From Rhizobium mayense (GTDB taxonomy: Bacteria; Pseudomonadota; Alphaproteobacteria; Rhizobiales; Rhizobiaceae): a DNA stretch of 64,000 nt. Location of the stretch: positions 1 to 64,000 of the forward strand of contig NZ_JARFYM010000032.1 in assembly GCF_030272705.1 (NCBI RefSeq). The letters run 5' to 3'. How positions within the stretch are numbered: the first letter of the stretch is position 1; each line of letters begins with the position of its first letter. This document shows, one piece after another, positions 8,684 through 18,482 of this stretch. A model generated the notes under the pieces. It was not told where the DNA came from, did not search any database, and saw only the letters and a list, made by a program, of their open reading frames with translations. A program made the position numbers and the translations under genes.

Positions 8684-9243
8684 GCGCGGAGCAGTCTTTC
8701 GATCGCGATCTAATCATGGAGCGGTTCGGGGGAGCAATCGAGGACCTCGGCGTCGCACACGGTATTCATGCCTTTGCTGTCCCGCCCCCTATGATCGTCG
8801 AGTTCTGCCGGTTTCTGAAAGAACATCCGACGCTGCAGTTCAATTTCCTCTCGGACATCTGCGGGGTCGATCATTACCCCGAAACGCCGCGGTTCGAGGC
8901 GGTGTACCACCTCTATTCGCTTCCCAACAGATGGCGGGTTCGCATCAAGTGCCGGCTCGGGGATCCCCCGCGGGTTCCCTCGGTCACGGGAGTATGGCGC
9001 ACGGCCAACTGGCATGAGCGCGAAGCCTGGGACATGTACGGCATCGGGTTCGACGGACATCCCGATCTGCGCCGAATCTACATGTGGGAGGGCTTTCAGG
9101 GCTTTCCCCAGCGCAAGGATTTCCCCCTGCGCGGCTACAAGGACAAATTGAATCCCTTCGGTGCCGAAGGTCCGCCGCCAACACAGCCTGACCTCGCCAC
9201 CAGGGACATTCCGCAGGGAGGCCGTTCTACGCCGGAAAGTTGA
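8680..9243 (+). CDS. nuoC: NADH-quinone oxidoreductase subunit C
   Basis: A 187-aa soluble subunit (30 kDa family) of the connecting module. The signature ERECWDM-like segment reads WHEREAWDMYGIGFDGHPDL, followed by FPLRGYKDKLNPFG. It is not fused to NuoD. ATG 8680 overlaps the nuoB stop by 4 bp; nuoD begins 1 bp after the stop. Confidence 0.96.
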   Translation: MSAEQSFDRDLIMERFGGAIEDLGVAHGIHAFAVPPPMIVEFCRFLKEHPTLQFNFLSDICGVDHYPETPRFEAVYHLYSLPNRWRVRIKCRLGDPPRVPSVTGVWRTANWHEREAWDMYGIGFDGHPDLRRIYMWEGFQGFPQRKDFPLRGYKDKLNPFGAEGPPPTQPDLATRDIPQGGRSTPES

Positions 9244-9244
9244 G

Positions 9245-10459
9245 ATGACTGAAGTCACCGAGCTCAGCAGGCCGGAAGGCGAAGCGCTTAATACCAAGGA
9301 AGTGCTTCTCAATCTCGGCCCGCAGCACCCCAGCACTCACGGGGTTCTTCGGCTCGTCCTCCAGCTGGATGGCGAGTATGTCGAGCGCGTGGACCCGCAT
9401 ATCGGCTACCTCCACCGCGGCACCGAAAAACTGGCGGAGAGCTTCACCTACACTCAGATTTTCCCGCTGACGGACCGGCTCGACTATCTCTGCCCGCCTT
9501 CGAACAATCTGGCCTTTGCACTGGCGGTGGAGAAACTCCTCGGCATAGAGGCGCCGCCGCGGGCGCAATATATCCGCGTGATGATGGCCGAGCTGGCGCG
9601 GATATCCGGCCATCTCCTGATCACTGGCGCGTTGCCGATGGACCTGGGCGCCATGACCGCGCTCCTTTATGCCATGCGCGAGCGCGAAATGATCATGGAC
9701 CTGATGGAAATGATTACCGGCGCGCGCATGCACACCTCTTTTTGCAGGGTTGGCGGGGTGCGCGAAGATCTGCCTGATGGTTTCCTTCCCAAGATCAGGG
9801 AGTTCTGCGACATCTTCCCGAACCGGATTCGCGACTATGAGCGATTGCTCGAAGATAACAGGGTGTTCCTGAAGCGCACGCGAGGAATAGGCGTGATCTC
9901 CGCCGAGGACGCCATCGATCTCGGCCTGAGCGGCCCAAACCTGCGTGCTTGCGGAGTCGACTGGGACATCCGTCGCGACGAGCCCTACGAGATTTATGAC
10001 CGGCTCGATTTCAACGTCATAACCCGCAACGAGGGCGATTGCTACGCGCGCTGGCAATGCCGGGTCGACGAGATGCGCGAAAGCCTCCGGATTATCGAAC
10101 AATGCATCGAGCAGATGCCCGAGGGACGGTTCCTGATCGACATGCCGACAATCGCCTTCCCGCTGGACAAGGATCGGGTGCACTGCTCGATGGAGGCGCT
10201 CATCCAGCATTTCGACCTGTCGGCCTACGGCTTTAACGTGCCGAAGGGTGAGGTCTATTCGGCGATCGAAGCGCCAAAGGGCGAGCTCGGCTTCTACATC
10301 ATCAGCGATGGGTCGCCAAAGCCGTTCCGCATGAAGGTGCGGGCACCCTCGTTCGTCAACCTTCAGGGACTTTTCGGGGTCACTAATGCTCGCTACCTGG
10401 CGGACATGATCGCCGTGCTCGGCAGCCTCGACCCCGTGATGGCGGAGGTGGACAAGTAG
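9245..10459 (+). CDS. nuoD: NADH-quinone oxidoreductase subunit D
   Basis: A 404-aa 49-kDa-type subunit that forms the quinone pocket with NuoB. LNLGPQHPSTHGVLRLVLQL is the N-terminal signature with the quinone-binding His; HIGYLHRGTEKL and the conserved C-terminal segment ADMIAVLGSLDPVMAEVDK are present. The hydrogenase-type Ni ligands are absent, as expected. ATG 9245 is preceded by GGAAAG and starts right after nuoC; the open frame extends upstream into nuoC but homologues start here. Confidence 0.97.
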   Translation: MTEVTELSRPEGEALNTKEVLLNLGPQHPSTHGVLRLVLQLDGEYVERVDPHIGYLHRGTEKLAESFTYTQIFPLTDRLDYLCPPSNNLAFALAVEKLLGIEAPPRAQYIRVMMAELARISGHLLITGALPMDLGAMTALLYAMREREMIMDLMEMITGARMHTSFCRVGGVREDLPDGFLPKIREFCDIFPNRIRDYERLLEDNRVFLKRTRGIGVISAEDAIDLGLSGPNLRACGVDWDIRRDEPYEIYDRLDFNVITRNEGDCYARWQCRVDEMRESLRIIEQCIEQMPEGRFLIDMPTIAFPLDKDRVHCSMEALIQHFDLSAYGFNVPKGEVYSAIEAPKGELGFYIISDGSPKPFRMKVRAPSFVNLQGLFGVTNARYLADMIAVLGSLDPVMAEVDK

Positions 10460-10476
10460 CAGGGGATTTGGACGCG

Positions 10477-10989
10477 ATGACCATGCGCGAAAAGATCGAA
10501 GAAGCCGCAGTGCGCTATCCCGACCGGCGCTCGGCGATCATGCCCGCGCTTCTGATCGCGCAGAGGGAACATGGCCATCTGCCCGGCCCGGTGCTCGAAG
10601 AGGTCGCCGATATTCTTGGAGTCGAGCGGATCTGGGTTTACGAACTTGCGACCTTCTACACCCATTTCCATACCGAGCCGGTGGGGACGTTCCACCTGCA
10701 GCTTTGCGACAACGTCTCCTGCATGCTGTGCGGATCCGAGGCCCTGCTGAGGCATATGGAGGATGTCCTCGGGATCAAGAAGGGCGGCACGACGGCGGAT
10801 GGGTTGTTCACGCTTTCGACCGTCGAATGCCTCGGTGCCTGCGAGATGGCTCCGGTGATGCAGGTCGGAGACGATTACAACGGCGAGCTCGATGTCACGC
10901 GGATAGACGCGCTCTTGAACAGCCTCCGCGCGACAGCGGCGCGTGAAACGAACGTTGATCATGCCTCTGTCCAGTCGCCGGGAGAGTAG
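10477..10989 (+). CDS. nuoE: NADH-quinone oxidoreductase subunit E
   Basis: A 170-aa thioredoxin-fold subunit of the NADH-oxidising module that holds the N1a [2Fe-2S] cluster. Ligands are in LCDNVSCMLCGSEAL and STVECLGACEMAP. ATG 10477 is chosen with AGGGGA at 10461-10466 about 10 nt upstream; a TTG at 10468 in frame is too close to this site. The nuoF start follows after 4 bp. Confidence 0.95.
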   Translation: MTMREKIEEAAVRYPDRRSAIMPALLIAQREHGHLPGPVLEEVADILGVERIWVYELATFYTHFHTEPVGTFHLQLCDNVSCMLCGSEALLRHMEDVLGIKKGGTTADGLFTLSTVECLGACEMAPVMQVGDDYNGELDVTRIDALLNSLRATAARETNVDHASVQSPGE

Positions 10990-10993
10990 CGCT

Positions 10994-12259
10994 ATGTTCG
11001 AGCCGGTTCTTCTCAAAAACATCGATGTTGCCGACGGCCGCTCGCTGTCGAATTATGAGGCCGGCGGGGGTTACCAGGCGTTGGCGAAGGTGCTGCGCGA
11101 GTACACACCGGACGAGGTCATCGACCTCGTCAAACGGTCCAACCTGCGCGGTCGCGGCGGCGCCGGATTTCCGACGGGCATGAAGTGGAGTTTCGTGCCG
11201 AAGCAAGCCGGCAGGCCGAAATATCTGTGCTGCAACGCCGATGAGGGCGAGCCGGGTACCTTCAAGGACCGGATCATCATGGAGCGCGACCCGCACCAGC
11301 TCATCGAAGGGCTGGCAGTCAGCGCCTATGCGATTGGAGCCGAAACCGCCTACGTCTATGTCCGCGGAGAATATGTGATGGCGATACGTCACCTCGAGCG
11401 GGCGATCGCCGAGGCTCATGAAAAGCACTATCTGGGAAGGAGCGTCCTGGGCTCGGACTTTAATTTCGCGATACACATCCATTGCGGCGCCGGCGCCTAT
11501 ATCTGCGGCGAGGAGACTGCCATGCTCGAGTCGCTCGAAGGCAAGCGGGCGCAGCCGCGATTGAAACCGCCATTTCCGGCCGTGGCCGGGCTCTATGCCA
11601 GCCCGACCGTGATCAACAATGTCGAGACGCTCGTTTGCGTGCCGCATATCATTTTGCGGGGGCCGGACTGGTTTCGAGGTATCGGGCCGGACAAGAGCCC
11701 CGGACCGAAGCTTTATTGCCTCAGCGGGCAGGTGCGCGGACCTGGCCTCTACGAGTTGCCGATGGGCATACCACTGCGCGAGCTGGTCGAGGACTACGCC
11801 GGTGGCGCGCTGCCGGGGCGGAAGATCAAGGCGGTTATCCCCGGCGGGGTTTCCGCGCCGGTGATTCCGGAGCGCGGTCTGGACGTGGGAATGGACTTCG
11901 ACTCGCTCGCCGCTGTCGGCTCGATGCTCGGCTCGGCCGGGGTGATCGTGATCGATGACTCTACCTGCATGGTCAAGGTCGCCACCCGGATCATTGAGTT
12001 CTTCCACCATGAGTCCTGCGGCAAGTGTACGCCCTGCCGCGAGGGGCTGGACTGGGTCGTGAAAGTGCTGCACCGGATCGAAGCAGGGCAAGGCGCGCCG
12101 GGCGATCTGGACCAGCTCAAGGCGCTCTGCAAAGGCATTTTCGGCAATACCTTCTGTGCTCTGGGCGACGGTGCGGCCATGGGGCTGAGGGCGGCGCTGG
12201 AGCATTTCGAACCCGAATTCGTCACCCATATCGAGGAGCACCGATGCCCCTTCCACTGA
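10994..12259 (+). CDS. nuoF: NADH-quinone oxidoreductase subunit F
   Basis: A 421-aa flavoprotein subunit that accepts hydride from NADH. The FMN/NADH-binding glycine-rich loop RGRGGAGFPTGMKWSF, the NADH site CNADEGEPGTFKDR and the N3 cluster segment ESCGKCTPCREG are all present. ATG 10994 is preceded by GGGAGAG and lies directly after nuoE. The longer open frame upstream covers the nuoE end and is not used. Confidence 0.97.
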   Translation: MFEPVLLKNIDVADGRSLSNYEAGGGYQALAKVLREYTPDEVIDLVKRSNLRGRGGAGFPTGMKWSFVPKQAGRPKYLCCNADEGEPGTFKDRIIMERDPHQLIEGLAVSAYAIGAETAYVYVRGEYVMAIRHLERAIAEAHEKHYLGRSVLGSDFNFAIHIHCGAGAYICGEETAMLESLEGKRAQPRLKPPFPAVAGLYASPTVINNVETLVCVPHIILRGPDWFRGIGPDKSPGPKLYCLSGQVRGPGLYELPMGIPLRELVEDYAGGALPGRKIKAVIPGGVSAPVIPERGLDVGMDFDSLAAVGSMLGSAGVIVIDDSTCMVKVATRIIEFFHHESCGKCTPCREGLDWVVKVLHRIEAGQGAPGDLDQLKALCKGIFGNTFCALGDGAAMGLRAALEHFEPEFVTHIEEHRCPFH

Positions 12260-12291
12260 ATAGTGCTTTGGGTGAGAGGTGTGAGGAAGCC

Positions 12292-14871
12292 ATGGTTAGC
12301 ATCACGATCGACAAACAAACGCTGGAAGTTGAGGCTGGCTCGACAGTGCTGCAGGCCGCCCAGCGTTTGGGCATCGACATACCGACCTTCTGCTATCTGA
12401 AGCGCCTGCCGGCGCTGGCCTCCTGCCGCATGTGTCTGGTGGAGATCGAGGGGTTGCGGCGGCTGCAGCCCTCCTGCGCCACCCAGGTCACTGATGGCAT
12501 GGTGGTGCGGACGAACACGCCGCAGATCGAGGAAACGCGCTCCTCCATGCTCGACATGCTGCTTGCCAACCACCCGCTTGATTGCCCGATCTGCGACAAG
12601 GGCGGCGAATGCGAGCTTCAGGACATGGTGATGGCCTACGGCCCGCGTGAAAGCCGGTTCCGCGACGACAAACGTGTGTTCCACTCCAAGGATATCCGCC
12701 TCAGCCCGGTGATCATCATGAACGTCAACCGCTGCATCCAGTGCCAGCGCTGCGTCCGGATGTGTGAGGAGGTTGTCGGTGCGGTCGCGCTCGGCACCGT
12801 CGAAAAAGGGATGGACACGGCCGTCACCGGCTTCGAGGGCAGCCTCGCAAGTTGCGATCAGTGCGGCAATTGCGTCGAGGTCTGCCCGGTCGGCGCGCTG
12901 ATGAGTTTCCCTTATCGCTATAAGGCGCGGCCCTGGGATCTGATCGAGACGGACACGATTTGCCCGCATTGCGGCACCGGCTGCCAGTTGACGGTGGGCA
13001 CGCGCAAGGGCGAGTTCATGCGGGTACGCTCGAAATGGGACGAGGGGGTCAATCACGAAACGCTCTGCGCGCGGGGACGCTTCGGCCTCGATTTCGTCGC
13101 GAGCCGGGACCGGATCAAGCGGCCGATGATCCGTCGTGACGGGGCGCTGGTGCCCGTTTCCTGGGACGAAGCAGGGGACTATCTGCGCCGGCGCTTGTCT
13201 GCCGTCGAGAGCAAGGCTGCTGGCGGGCTGGCGTCGCCGCGCTTGCCGAACGAGGTGCTTTATCAATTCCAGAAGCTGATGCGGACGCTATTCCGGACCA
13301 ACAACATCGACTGCTCGACGCGCTGGTCCACGCCCTTCGATGTACTCGGTCCGTTGGCGGCAAGCTTCTACAGCCGCACACCGCTCGAAGACGTCATCGG
13401 CAGCGACTGCGTGCTCATCGTTGGCGGCAACGTTACTGAAGAGAACCCGGTCACCGAATATCTGCTGCGGGACGGCGCGCGGCGGCGGCATACCGCTTTG
13501 CTCATGCTTTCGGCGCGGCCATCCCGTCTGGACGCCGATGCCCGCGCGGTCGTTCGTGTCCCGCCGGGCGGAGAAGCGGCAAGCCTGGCAGCGGTGGTAG
13601 CTGAGCTCGTGGCGGCCGATCAGACCTTGCGGAGCGACGTCTTGGCCGGCATCAGTGCAAAAATCGGCAGGCCTGCGGAGAGCGCCGGCGGTGACGGGCT
13701 GGATCGTCTGGCGTCCGCGCTCAGGGAGGGTCGCAGCGTCACCGTGCTTGTCAGCGTCGACCTCTTGAGATTGCCGGAAGCGCGGGCGACGCTGCAGCAG
13801 CTCAACAATCTACTGCAGGTTCTGCGCCTGCTCGGCAAAGGCCCTGCAATGCAGTTCCTCTTCGACCGCGCCAACCAGATGGGCGCCTGGGACATGGGGG
13901 TTCTGCCGGCGGCCTTGCCGGGATTGCAGGCGGTCGACGACGATGAGGCGCGCGCAACTCTTGCACGGCATTGGCGTGCCGAAATACCGTCTGAACCCGG
14001 CGCGGGTCTCGACGCCATGCTGGAACTCTGCGTCGGCGGACAGATGGGCATGCTCTACGTCGCCGGTACCGACCCTTTGGTCGCCTATCACGACAGGGAT
14101 TTTGTAGCCCGGGCACTTGGCGCCGCCGACCTCCTGATTGTGCAGGACACTTTCTTCACGGATACGGTGGGCCTGGCGGAAGTCGTCCTGCCCGCGGCAG
14201 GTTACGGCGAGGAATCCGGCACCTTCACTAACAATGAAGGCCGGATCCAAAATCTCCGCAAATTCCGCGAACCCGTATTCGAGGCGCGAGGCAACCTGGC
14301 GATCTTCGACTTCGTCGCCGCACTTCGCGACCAAGCACTGCAGCGTTCGACGCAAGGCGAAGTTTTTGCCGAGATTACCAAGCTGGTCCCCGCCTATCAG
14401 GGTTTGACGCAGGAGCAGCTCGGCGCCGATGGCGCCTTCACCAAGTCGGTCCCGACGCCGCCGTCCGGCGCTTTCTTCGAGCCGCCATCTGCCCCGAACG
14501 TGGCCGGCCCGCTCATGCTGGTCACCGGTAACGGCTTGTTCCACAACGGATATCTCTCCGAACGCTCGGAGATCCTGAATACGATCGCGGATGATCCCTA
14601 TGTCGAAATGAGCGGGGATGATGCTGCCCAACTTGGTCTTTCGGATGGCGATCAGGTGATCGTGCGATCCGCTCAGGGCGAACTAACGGCGAAGCTTAGA
14701 GTCAACAGACGTTTTCCCAGGGGCCTCGTGTTTGTTCCCGAAAACTACAGAACGTTGCGTCTCAACATGCTGATGCGGCGGGGCGAATACCCATGTCCGG
14801 TGAACGTACAAAGGGTCCACGCAGCCTCCGAGAGCGGTTTAGCTTTTCATGGAAGCGCAGAGCCGCTCTAA
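12292..14871 (+). CDS. nuoG: NADH-quinone oxidoreductase subunit G
   Basis: An 859-aa iron-sulfur subunit with a molybdopterin-oxidoreductase-like C-terminal half. Ligands by residue: [2Fe-2S] C34, C45, C48, C62; His-type cluster H94, C98, C101, C107; two [4Fe-4S] sets at C148/151/154/158 and C188/191/194/198. A further set C224, C227, C231, C259 (C-x2-C-x3-C-x27-C) matches the extra N7 cluster found in some bacteria and lacking in the mitochondrial type. ATG 12292 follows GAGGAAG; an in-frame ATG at 12244 is possible but less well placed. Confidence 0.95.
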   Translation: MVSITIDKQTLEVEAGSTVLQAAQRLGIDIPTFCYLKRLPALASCRMCLVEIEGLRRLQPSCATQVTDGMVVRTNTPQIEETRSSMLDMLLANHPLDCPICDKGGECELQDMVMAYGPRESRFRDDKRVFHSKDIRLSPVIIMNVNRCIQCQRCVRMCEEVVGAVALGTVEKGMDTAVTGFEGSLASCDQCGNCVEVCPVGALMSFPYRYKARPWDLIETDTICPHCGTGCQLTVGTRKGEFMRVRSKWDEGVNHETLCARGRFGLDFVASRDRIKRPMIRRDGALVPVSWDEAGDYLRRRLSAVESKAAGGLASPRLPNEVLYQFQKLMRTLFRTNNIDCSTRWSTPFDVLGPLAASFYSRTPLEDVIGSDCVLIVGGNVTEENPVTEYLLRDGARRRHTALLMLSARPSRLDADARAVVRVPPGGEAASLAAVVAELVAADQTLRSDVLAGISAKIGRPAESAGGDGLDRLASALREGRSVTVLVSVDLLRLPEARATLQQLNNLLQVLRLLGKGPAMQFLFDRANQMGAWDMGVLPAALPGLQAVDDDEARATLARHWRAEIPSEPGAGLDAMLELCVGGQMGMLYVAGTDPLVAYHDRDFVARALGAADLLIVQDTFFTDTVGLAEVVLPAAGYGEESGTFTNNEGRIQNLRKFREPVFEARGNLAIFDFVAALRDQALQRSTQGEVFAEITKLVPAYQGLTQEQLGADGAFTKSVPTPPSGAFFEPPSAPNVAGPLMLVTGNGLFHNGYLSERSEILNTIADDPYVEMSGDDAAQLGLSDGDQVIVRSAQGELTAKLRVNRRFPRGLVFVPENYRTLRLNMLMRRGEYPCPVNVQRVHAASESGLAFHGSAEPL

Positions 14872-15051
14872 TCTGATCGCGCGAACTCGAACGACTAACC
14901 GGGTTTGCGTTTCAATCTCCCCGGAATTCCCTCTGCTTCTTCACATCTTGCCCGTAGTGAGCGGTTCCCTATATCCGCGCGATTTCGAGCAGCTTGGAAC
15001 GTCGCAGGAGTTCGCACGTTCTCACTTCGAAGTTTTGCGGTGCCAAACAGA

Positions 15052-17349
15052 ATGATATCCAAATCTCACCTCAAGTCGCTTCGCCCGTGCCTTTCGGCGA
15101 TGCTCGCTGGCGGCATCTTTTTCCTGTGCTCTGAGGCGTTTGCGGCTGAAAGCACAAAGGCGGGTGGGGCATCCGAGGGCTTGTTTCTTATTCAGATTAT
15201 CATCCTGGTGATCGTCGGCCGGTTGCTTGGCGAACTTATGGTGCGGATTGGCCAGCCGTCGATCATGGGCCAGATTCTTGGAGGCGTCCTGCTTGGTCCT
15301 TCAATGTTGGGGACGGTTCTGCCTGACCTCCAACAGCAGCTTTTCCCACCGGCGGGAGCACAAAACAACATGACGGAGGCCGTGGCGCAGCTGGGCATCC
15401 TTTTCCTGCTGCTGCTTGCGGGGATGGAAACCGACCTCGGCCTGGCGAAGCGCCTGAAGAGCGCCGCTCTTGCCGTATCGTTGACCGGTATCGCTATCCC
15501 ATTCGCCTGCGGCTTTATATTGGGGGAACTCGTTCCGGATAGCGTTCTTCCCTATCCCGAAAAGCGACTGGTGACATCGCTCTTCCTCGGAACAGCGCTT
15601 TCCATTTCCTCTGTCAAGATCGTAGCATCGGTCGTCCGAGAGATGGACTTCATGCGGCGTAACATCGGTCAGTTGATCGTGGCGTCCGCAATTATCGACG
15701 ATACAGTCGGTTGGGTCGTCATCGCAGTCACCTTCAGCCTGGCCCAGCGCGGCACGGTAGATTTTAAGACCCTCACGATGAGCGTGGTCGGGACGTTCGC
15801 TTTCATGGCCTTCAGCTTCACGATCGGGCGGCGGTTGGTTTTCGAGGCAATCCGGTTGACCAACGATAAATTTCGCAGTGATCTCCCCGTCCTCAGCGCC
15901 ATCATCGCCATTATGGGCGGTATGGCCATCATCACCGATCTGATTGGCGTCCATACCGTGCTGGGCGCGTTTGTGGCCGGAATATTGGTAGGAGAATCGC
16001 CGATCCTTACGCGCCAGATCGACGGACAACTCCGCGCTTTGACGACAGCTCTCTTCATGCCGGTATTTTTCGGCCTCACCGGATTGAAGACCGATCTGAG
16101 CGTTCTTGGCAATCCGACCACCCTCATGCTCGCCATCGGCCTTGTCGTCATCGCGAGCGTCGGCAAATTCGGCGGCGCATTTGTTGGTGCGAAGCTCGGC
16201 GGCTACTCGAACGCCGAAGCGATGGCCCTTGGCAGCGGCATGAACGCTCGAGGATCCACGGAGGTCATCGTTGTCTCGATCGGCCTTTCGGTGGGTGTCC
16301 TAGACGAGAAACTGTTCTCGATCATTGTGGCAATGGCGGTTGTCACGACAATGGCAATGCCACCGTCTTTGCGGTGGGCGCTCGCGCGCCTGCCGATGCG
16401 TGCGGATGAGCGCGAACGCCTCGAACAGGAGAAGTTCGAGGAGAGCAGCTTTCTTGGAAATTTTGAAAGAATCATGCTGGCGGTCGACATAACGCCGAGC
16501 AGCAATCTCGCGGCGCGGATCGTCGGCCACTTTGCTGCCGAGCGGAAAATGCCTGTGACGGTTCTCAATATCGAAGCCGATGCGGGCCAACAACAGCGGC
16601 CGCAGGCTGGTCCATTGGAGACGACGGCGGCTGAGGCGGGAACGAAGGCCGTCGCGGACCGCGTAACGTCAACTGCAGATGAGGCGATCAACTCGGAGGG
16701 AGGCACGGGACGGACGACGCAAGGTGACATTCACGTCAATACGAAATTGAAAGACAGCGATTTGGCGAAGGTTCTGGGGGAGGGCTCCGAGCAGGGCCAC
16801 GACCTTTTGTTCATCGGCGTGGAGCCAGTCTCGGGCGTAAACGGCGGTTTCGACGATCGGCTTTCATTGATGGCTTCCGCCTTCAAAGGCACCGTTGCCA
16901 TCGTCTCGTCTCGGGGCCGAAGCATACCTCAAGACGACAAGAACATGCGCATATTGGTGCCGATAAGCGGCACGCAGCGCTCGATCAGGGCCGCGGAATT
17001 CGCCTTCCTCATCGCTAAGGTAACGGGATGTTCGATCTCAGTCTTGTATATCGAAGAGGCGATGCAAGCTCATAGGCATCAACGGTTGAGCGACAGCCGA
17101 TACAGTTATCTCGAAGCGTTCGAAAAAATTGACGAAATTGCACGCTTTAATAGCGTCACCGTGGAGAAGATCGTTCAGGAGGGGAGCTCTCCGGAGCTTT
17201 CGATTCTCAGTCAATCCCGCAAGGGACGTTATGATCTAATTGTGCTCGGTGTTTCGAGGCGGGCAGGCCCGCGCTTGTCTTACGGTCGCATTCCCGACAC
17301 ACTTGCCGAGGCGGCCGACCGTTCTTTCATCTTCGTTGAGACCGAGTGA
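15052..17349 (+). CDS. Kef/CPA2-type monovalent cation:proton antiporter with UspA-like C-terminal domain
   Basis: A 765-aa protein. It starts with a signal-like segment (LSAMLAGGIFFLCSEAFAAE), followed by about 12 helices of the CPA2 Na+(K+)/H+ exchanger family, for example GQILGGVLLGPSMLGTVLP and LGAFVAGILVGESP. The C-terminal 260 residues are soluble and resemble tandem universal-stress-protein domains (RILVPISGTQRSIRAAEFA; DLIVLGVSRRAGPRLSYG). ATG 15052 fits the predicted signal; the frame is open further upstream. It follows nuoG by 180 bp in the same direction, which suggests a link between ion-pumping complex I and cation exchange. Ion specificity cannot be told. Confidence 0.85.
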   Translation: MISKSHLKSLRPCLSAMLAGGIFFLCSEAFAAESTKAGGASEGLFLIQIIILVIVGRLLGELMVRIGQPSIMGQILGGVLLGPSMLGTVLPDLQQQLFPPAGAQNNMTEAVAQLGILFLLLLAGMETDLGLAKRLKSAALAVSLTGIAIPFACGFILGELVPDSVLPYPEKRLVTSLFLGTALSISSVKIVASVVREMDFMRRNIGQLIVASAIIDDTVGWVVIAVTFSLAQRGTVDFKTLTMSVVGTFAFMAFSFTIGRRLVFEAIRLTNDKFRSDLPVLSAIIAIMGGMAIITDLIGVHTVLGAFVAGILVGESPILTRQIDGQLRALTTALFMPVFFGLTGLKTDLSVLGNPTTLMLAIGLVVIASVGKFGGAFVGAKLGGYSNAEAMALGSGMNARGSTEVIVVSIGLSVGVLDEKLFSIIVAMAVVTTMAMPPSLRWALARLPMRADERERLEQEKFEESSFLGNFERIMLAVDITPSSNLAARIVGHFAAERKMPVTVLNIEADAGQQQRPQAGPLETTAAEAGTKAVADRVTSTADEAINSEGGTGRTTQGDIHVNTKLKDSDLAKVLGEGSEQGHDLLFIGVEPVSGVNGGFDDRLSLMASAFKGTVAIVSSRGRSIPQDDKNMRILVPISGTQRSIRAAEFAFLIAKVTGCSISVLYIEEAMQAHRHQRLSDSRYSYLEAFEKIDEIARFNSVTVEKIVQEGSSPELSILSQSRKGRYDLIVLGVSRRAGPRLSYGRIPDTLAEAADRSFIFVETE

Positions 17350-17413
17350 CGGATAGAGGCTGGTCTGAAAAAGCTTGAACCGCCGGATGGGGATGTTGTC
17401 TCGACCAAACCCG

Positions 17414-18058
17414 TCAAACGGCCGGTGCGTTGATCGCAAGCTGCGCGGCGAAAGCCCGGATATAAGCGGGCCGAGCCTCCCCGCGAGCGACATAGGCAGC
17501 CAGGTTTTGATATTCGTCCAGAATGCCTGACATTCTTAGTCGCAGCAGCACTGATACCATCAATAAATCGCCGACGCTGAACGCACCGTCGAGCCAGTCG
17601 GCGACGCCTAAGTGAGCCGAGAGTTTGTCCAGCCGAGCGCGAACACGGTCCTTTACCAACGGCAAGCGCTCCTCGCTCCAAGACTTGTCACTTTCGAATA
17701 TTTTTGCCGTCGACAATTCGAGGATCGGCGGCTCGACGGTGTTAAGTGCGGCAAACATCCACGTGATCGCGCGTGCCCGGGCATCGCGATCCTTCGGCAG
17801 CAAGCCCGCATGCTGCTCAGCAAGATGAAAGACGATCGAGCCGGTCTCGAACAGCGAGAGAGAGCCCTCCTCATAGGTAGGGATCTGGCCGAAGGGGTGG
17901 ATGGCCAGATGATGAGGCCCCTTCATCTCTGCGAAGGAAAGTAGACGAACCTCATAGGGCTGCCCCACTTCTTCGAGCGCCCAGCGAACGCGCGTATCGC
18001 GCGCCAGTCCCTTGCCGCCATCGGGCGATCGTTCAAATGCTGTGATGGTGATTGTCAT
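17414..18058 (-). CDS. Glutathione S-transferase family protein
   Basis: A 214-aa protein of usual GST length. The N-terminal thioredoxin-like half contains RDTRVRWALEEVGQPYEV and HPFGQIPTYEEGSLSLFETG with the cis-Pro and the Glu-Thr/Ser pair that binds glutathione; the rest is the all-helical domain (LDGAFSVGDLLMVSVLLRLR). The serine or tyrosine nucleophile is not obvious. It is transcribed against the antiporter gene. Substrate unknown; detoxification or thiol transfer is likely. Confidence 0.88.
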   Translation of the reverse strand: MTITITAFERSPDGGKGLARDTRVRWALEEVGQPYEVRLLSFAEMKGPHHLAIHPFGQIPTYEEGSLSLFETGSIVFHLAEQHAGLLPKDRDARARAITWMFAALNTVEPPILELSTAKIFESDKSWSEERLPLVKDRVRARLDKLSAHLGVADWLDGAFSVGDLLMVSVLLRLRMSGILDEYQNLAAYVARGEARPAYIRAFAAQLAINAPAV

Positions 18059-18482
18059 CGCCGTTTCCTTGCTTGGGCGAATTACTTCGCCTTCCTATCG
18101 CGAGGACGAATGGGCAGCCCGGAAAACGACATCGGCCTTGCACTATTTTCATTGCAGGCCGCCGATCGCGAATGCCCGCGACACGATCCCTGCGATTTCG
18201 CCCGAATCGATCGCAATCACAATGTCGAAGAACGGGGAACAATGGCGGGTCTGACGGCTTAGTTTTTCCTGGGAGGAATTCTTCCGGATATTCGACCAGA
18301 ACGAACTCGCCTTTCTCTATCAGGACTAGACGGAAAGCGGCGGCACTAGCCGGTTCACGAAAGTCGTCAACCGCCACTGACCGCTCCCGCCATTCGGAGC
18401 GAGAATCGGACCATGGTACGAGGCTTCAATCAGGGAAGCGGTCAAAGGAAGCGATCACCCCAGACATTGAAAGGAGAATGCC
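18059..18482. other. Intergenic region between GST and PEBP genes
   Basis: Promoters for the divergent GST and PEBP genes must lie in these 424 bases. I see no convincing gene. A GAAAGGAG Shine-Dalgarno at about 18469-18476 belongs to the PEBP gene. Confidence 0.4.

Noticed and set aside
12025..12291. Upstream extension of the nuoG frame over the nuoF end
   Set aside because: The frame is simply open opposite the coding frame of nuoF; NuoG starts at VSITIDKQTLEVEAG and GAGGAAG precedes ATG 12292.
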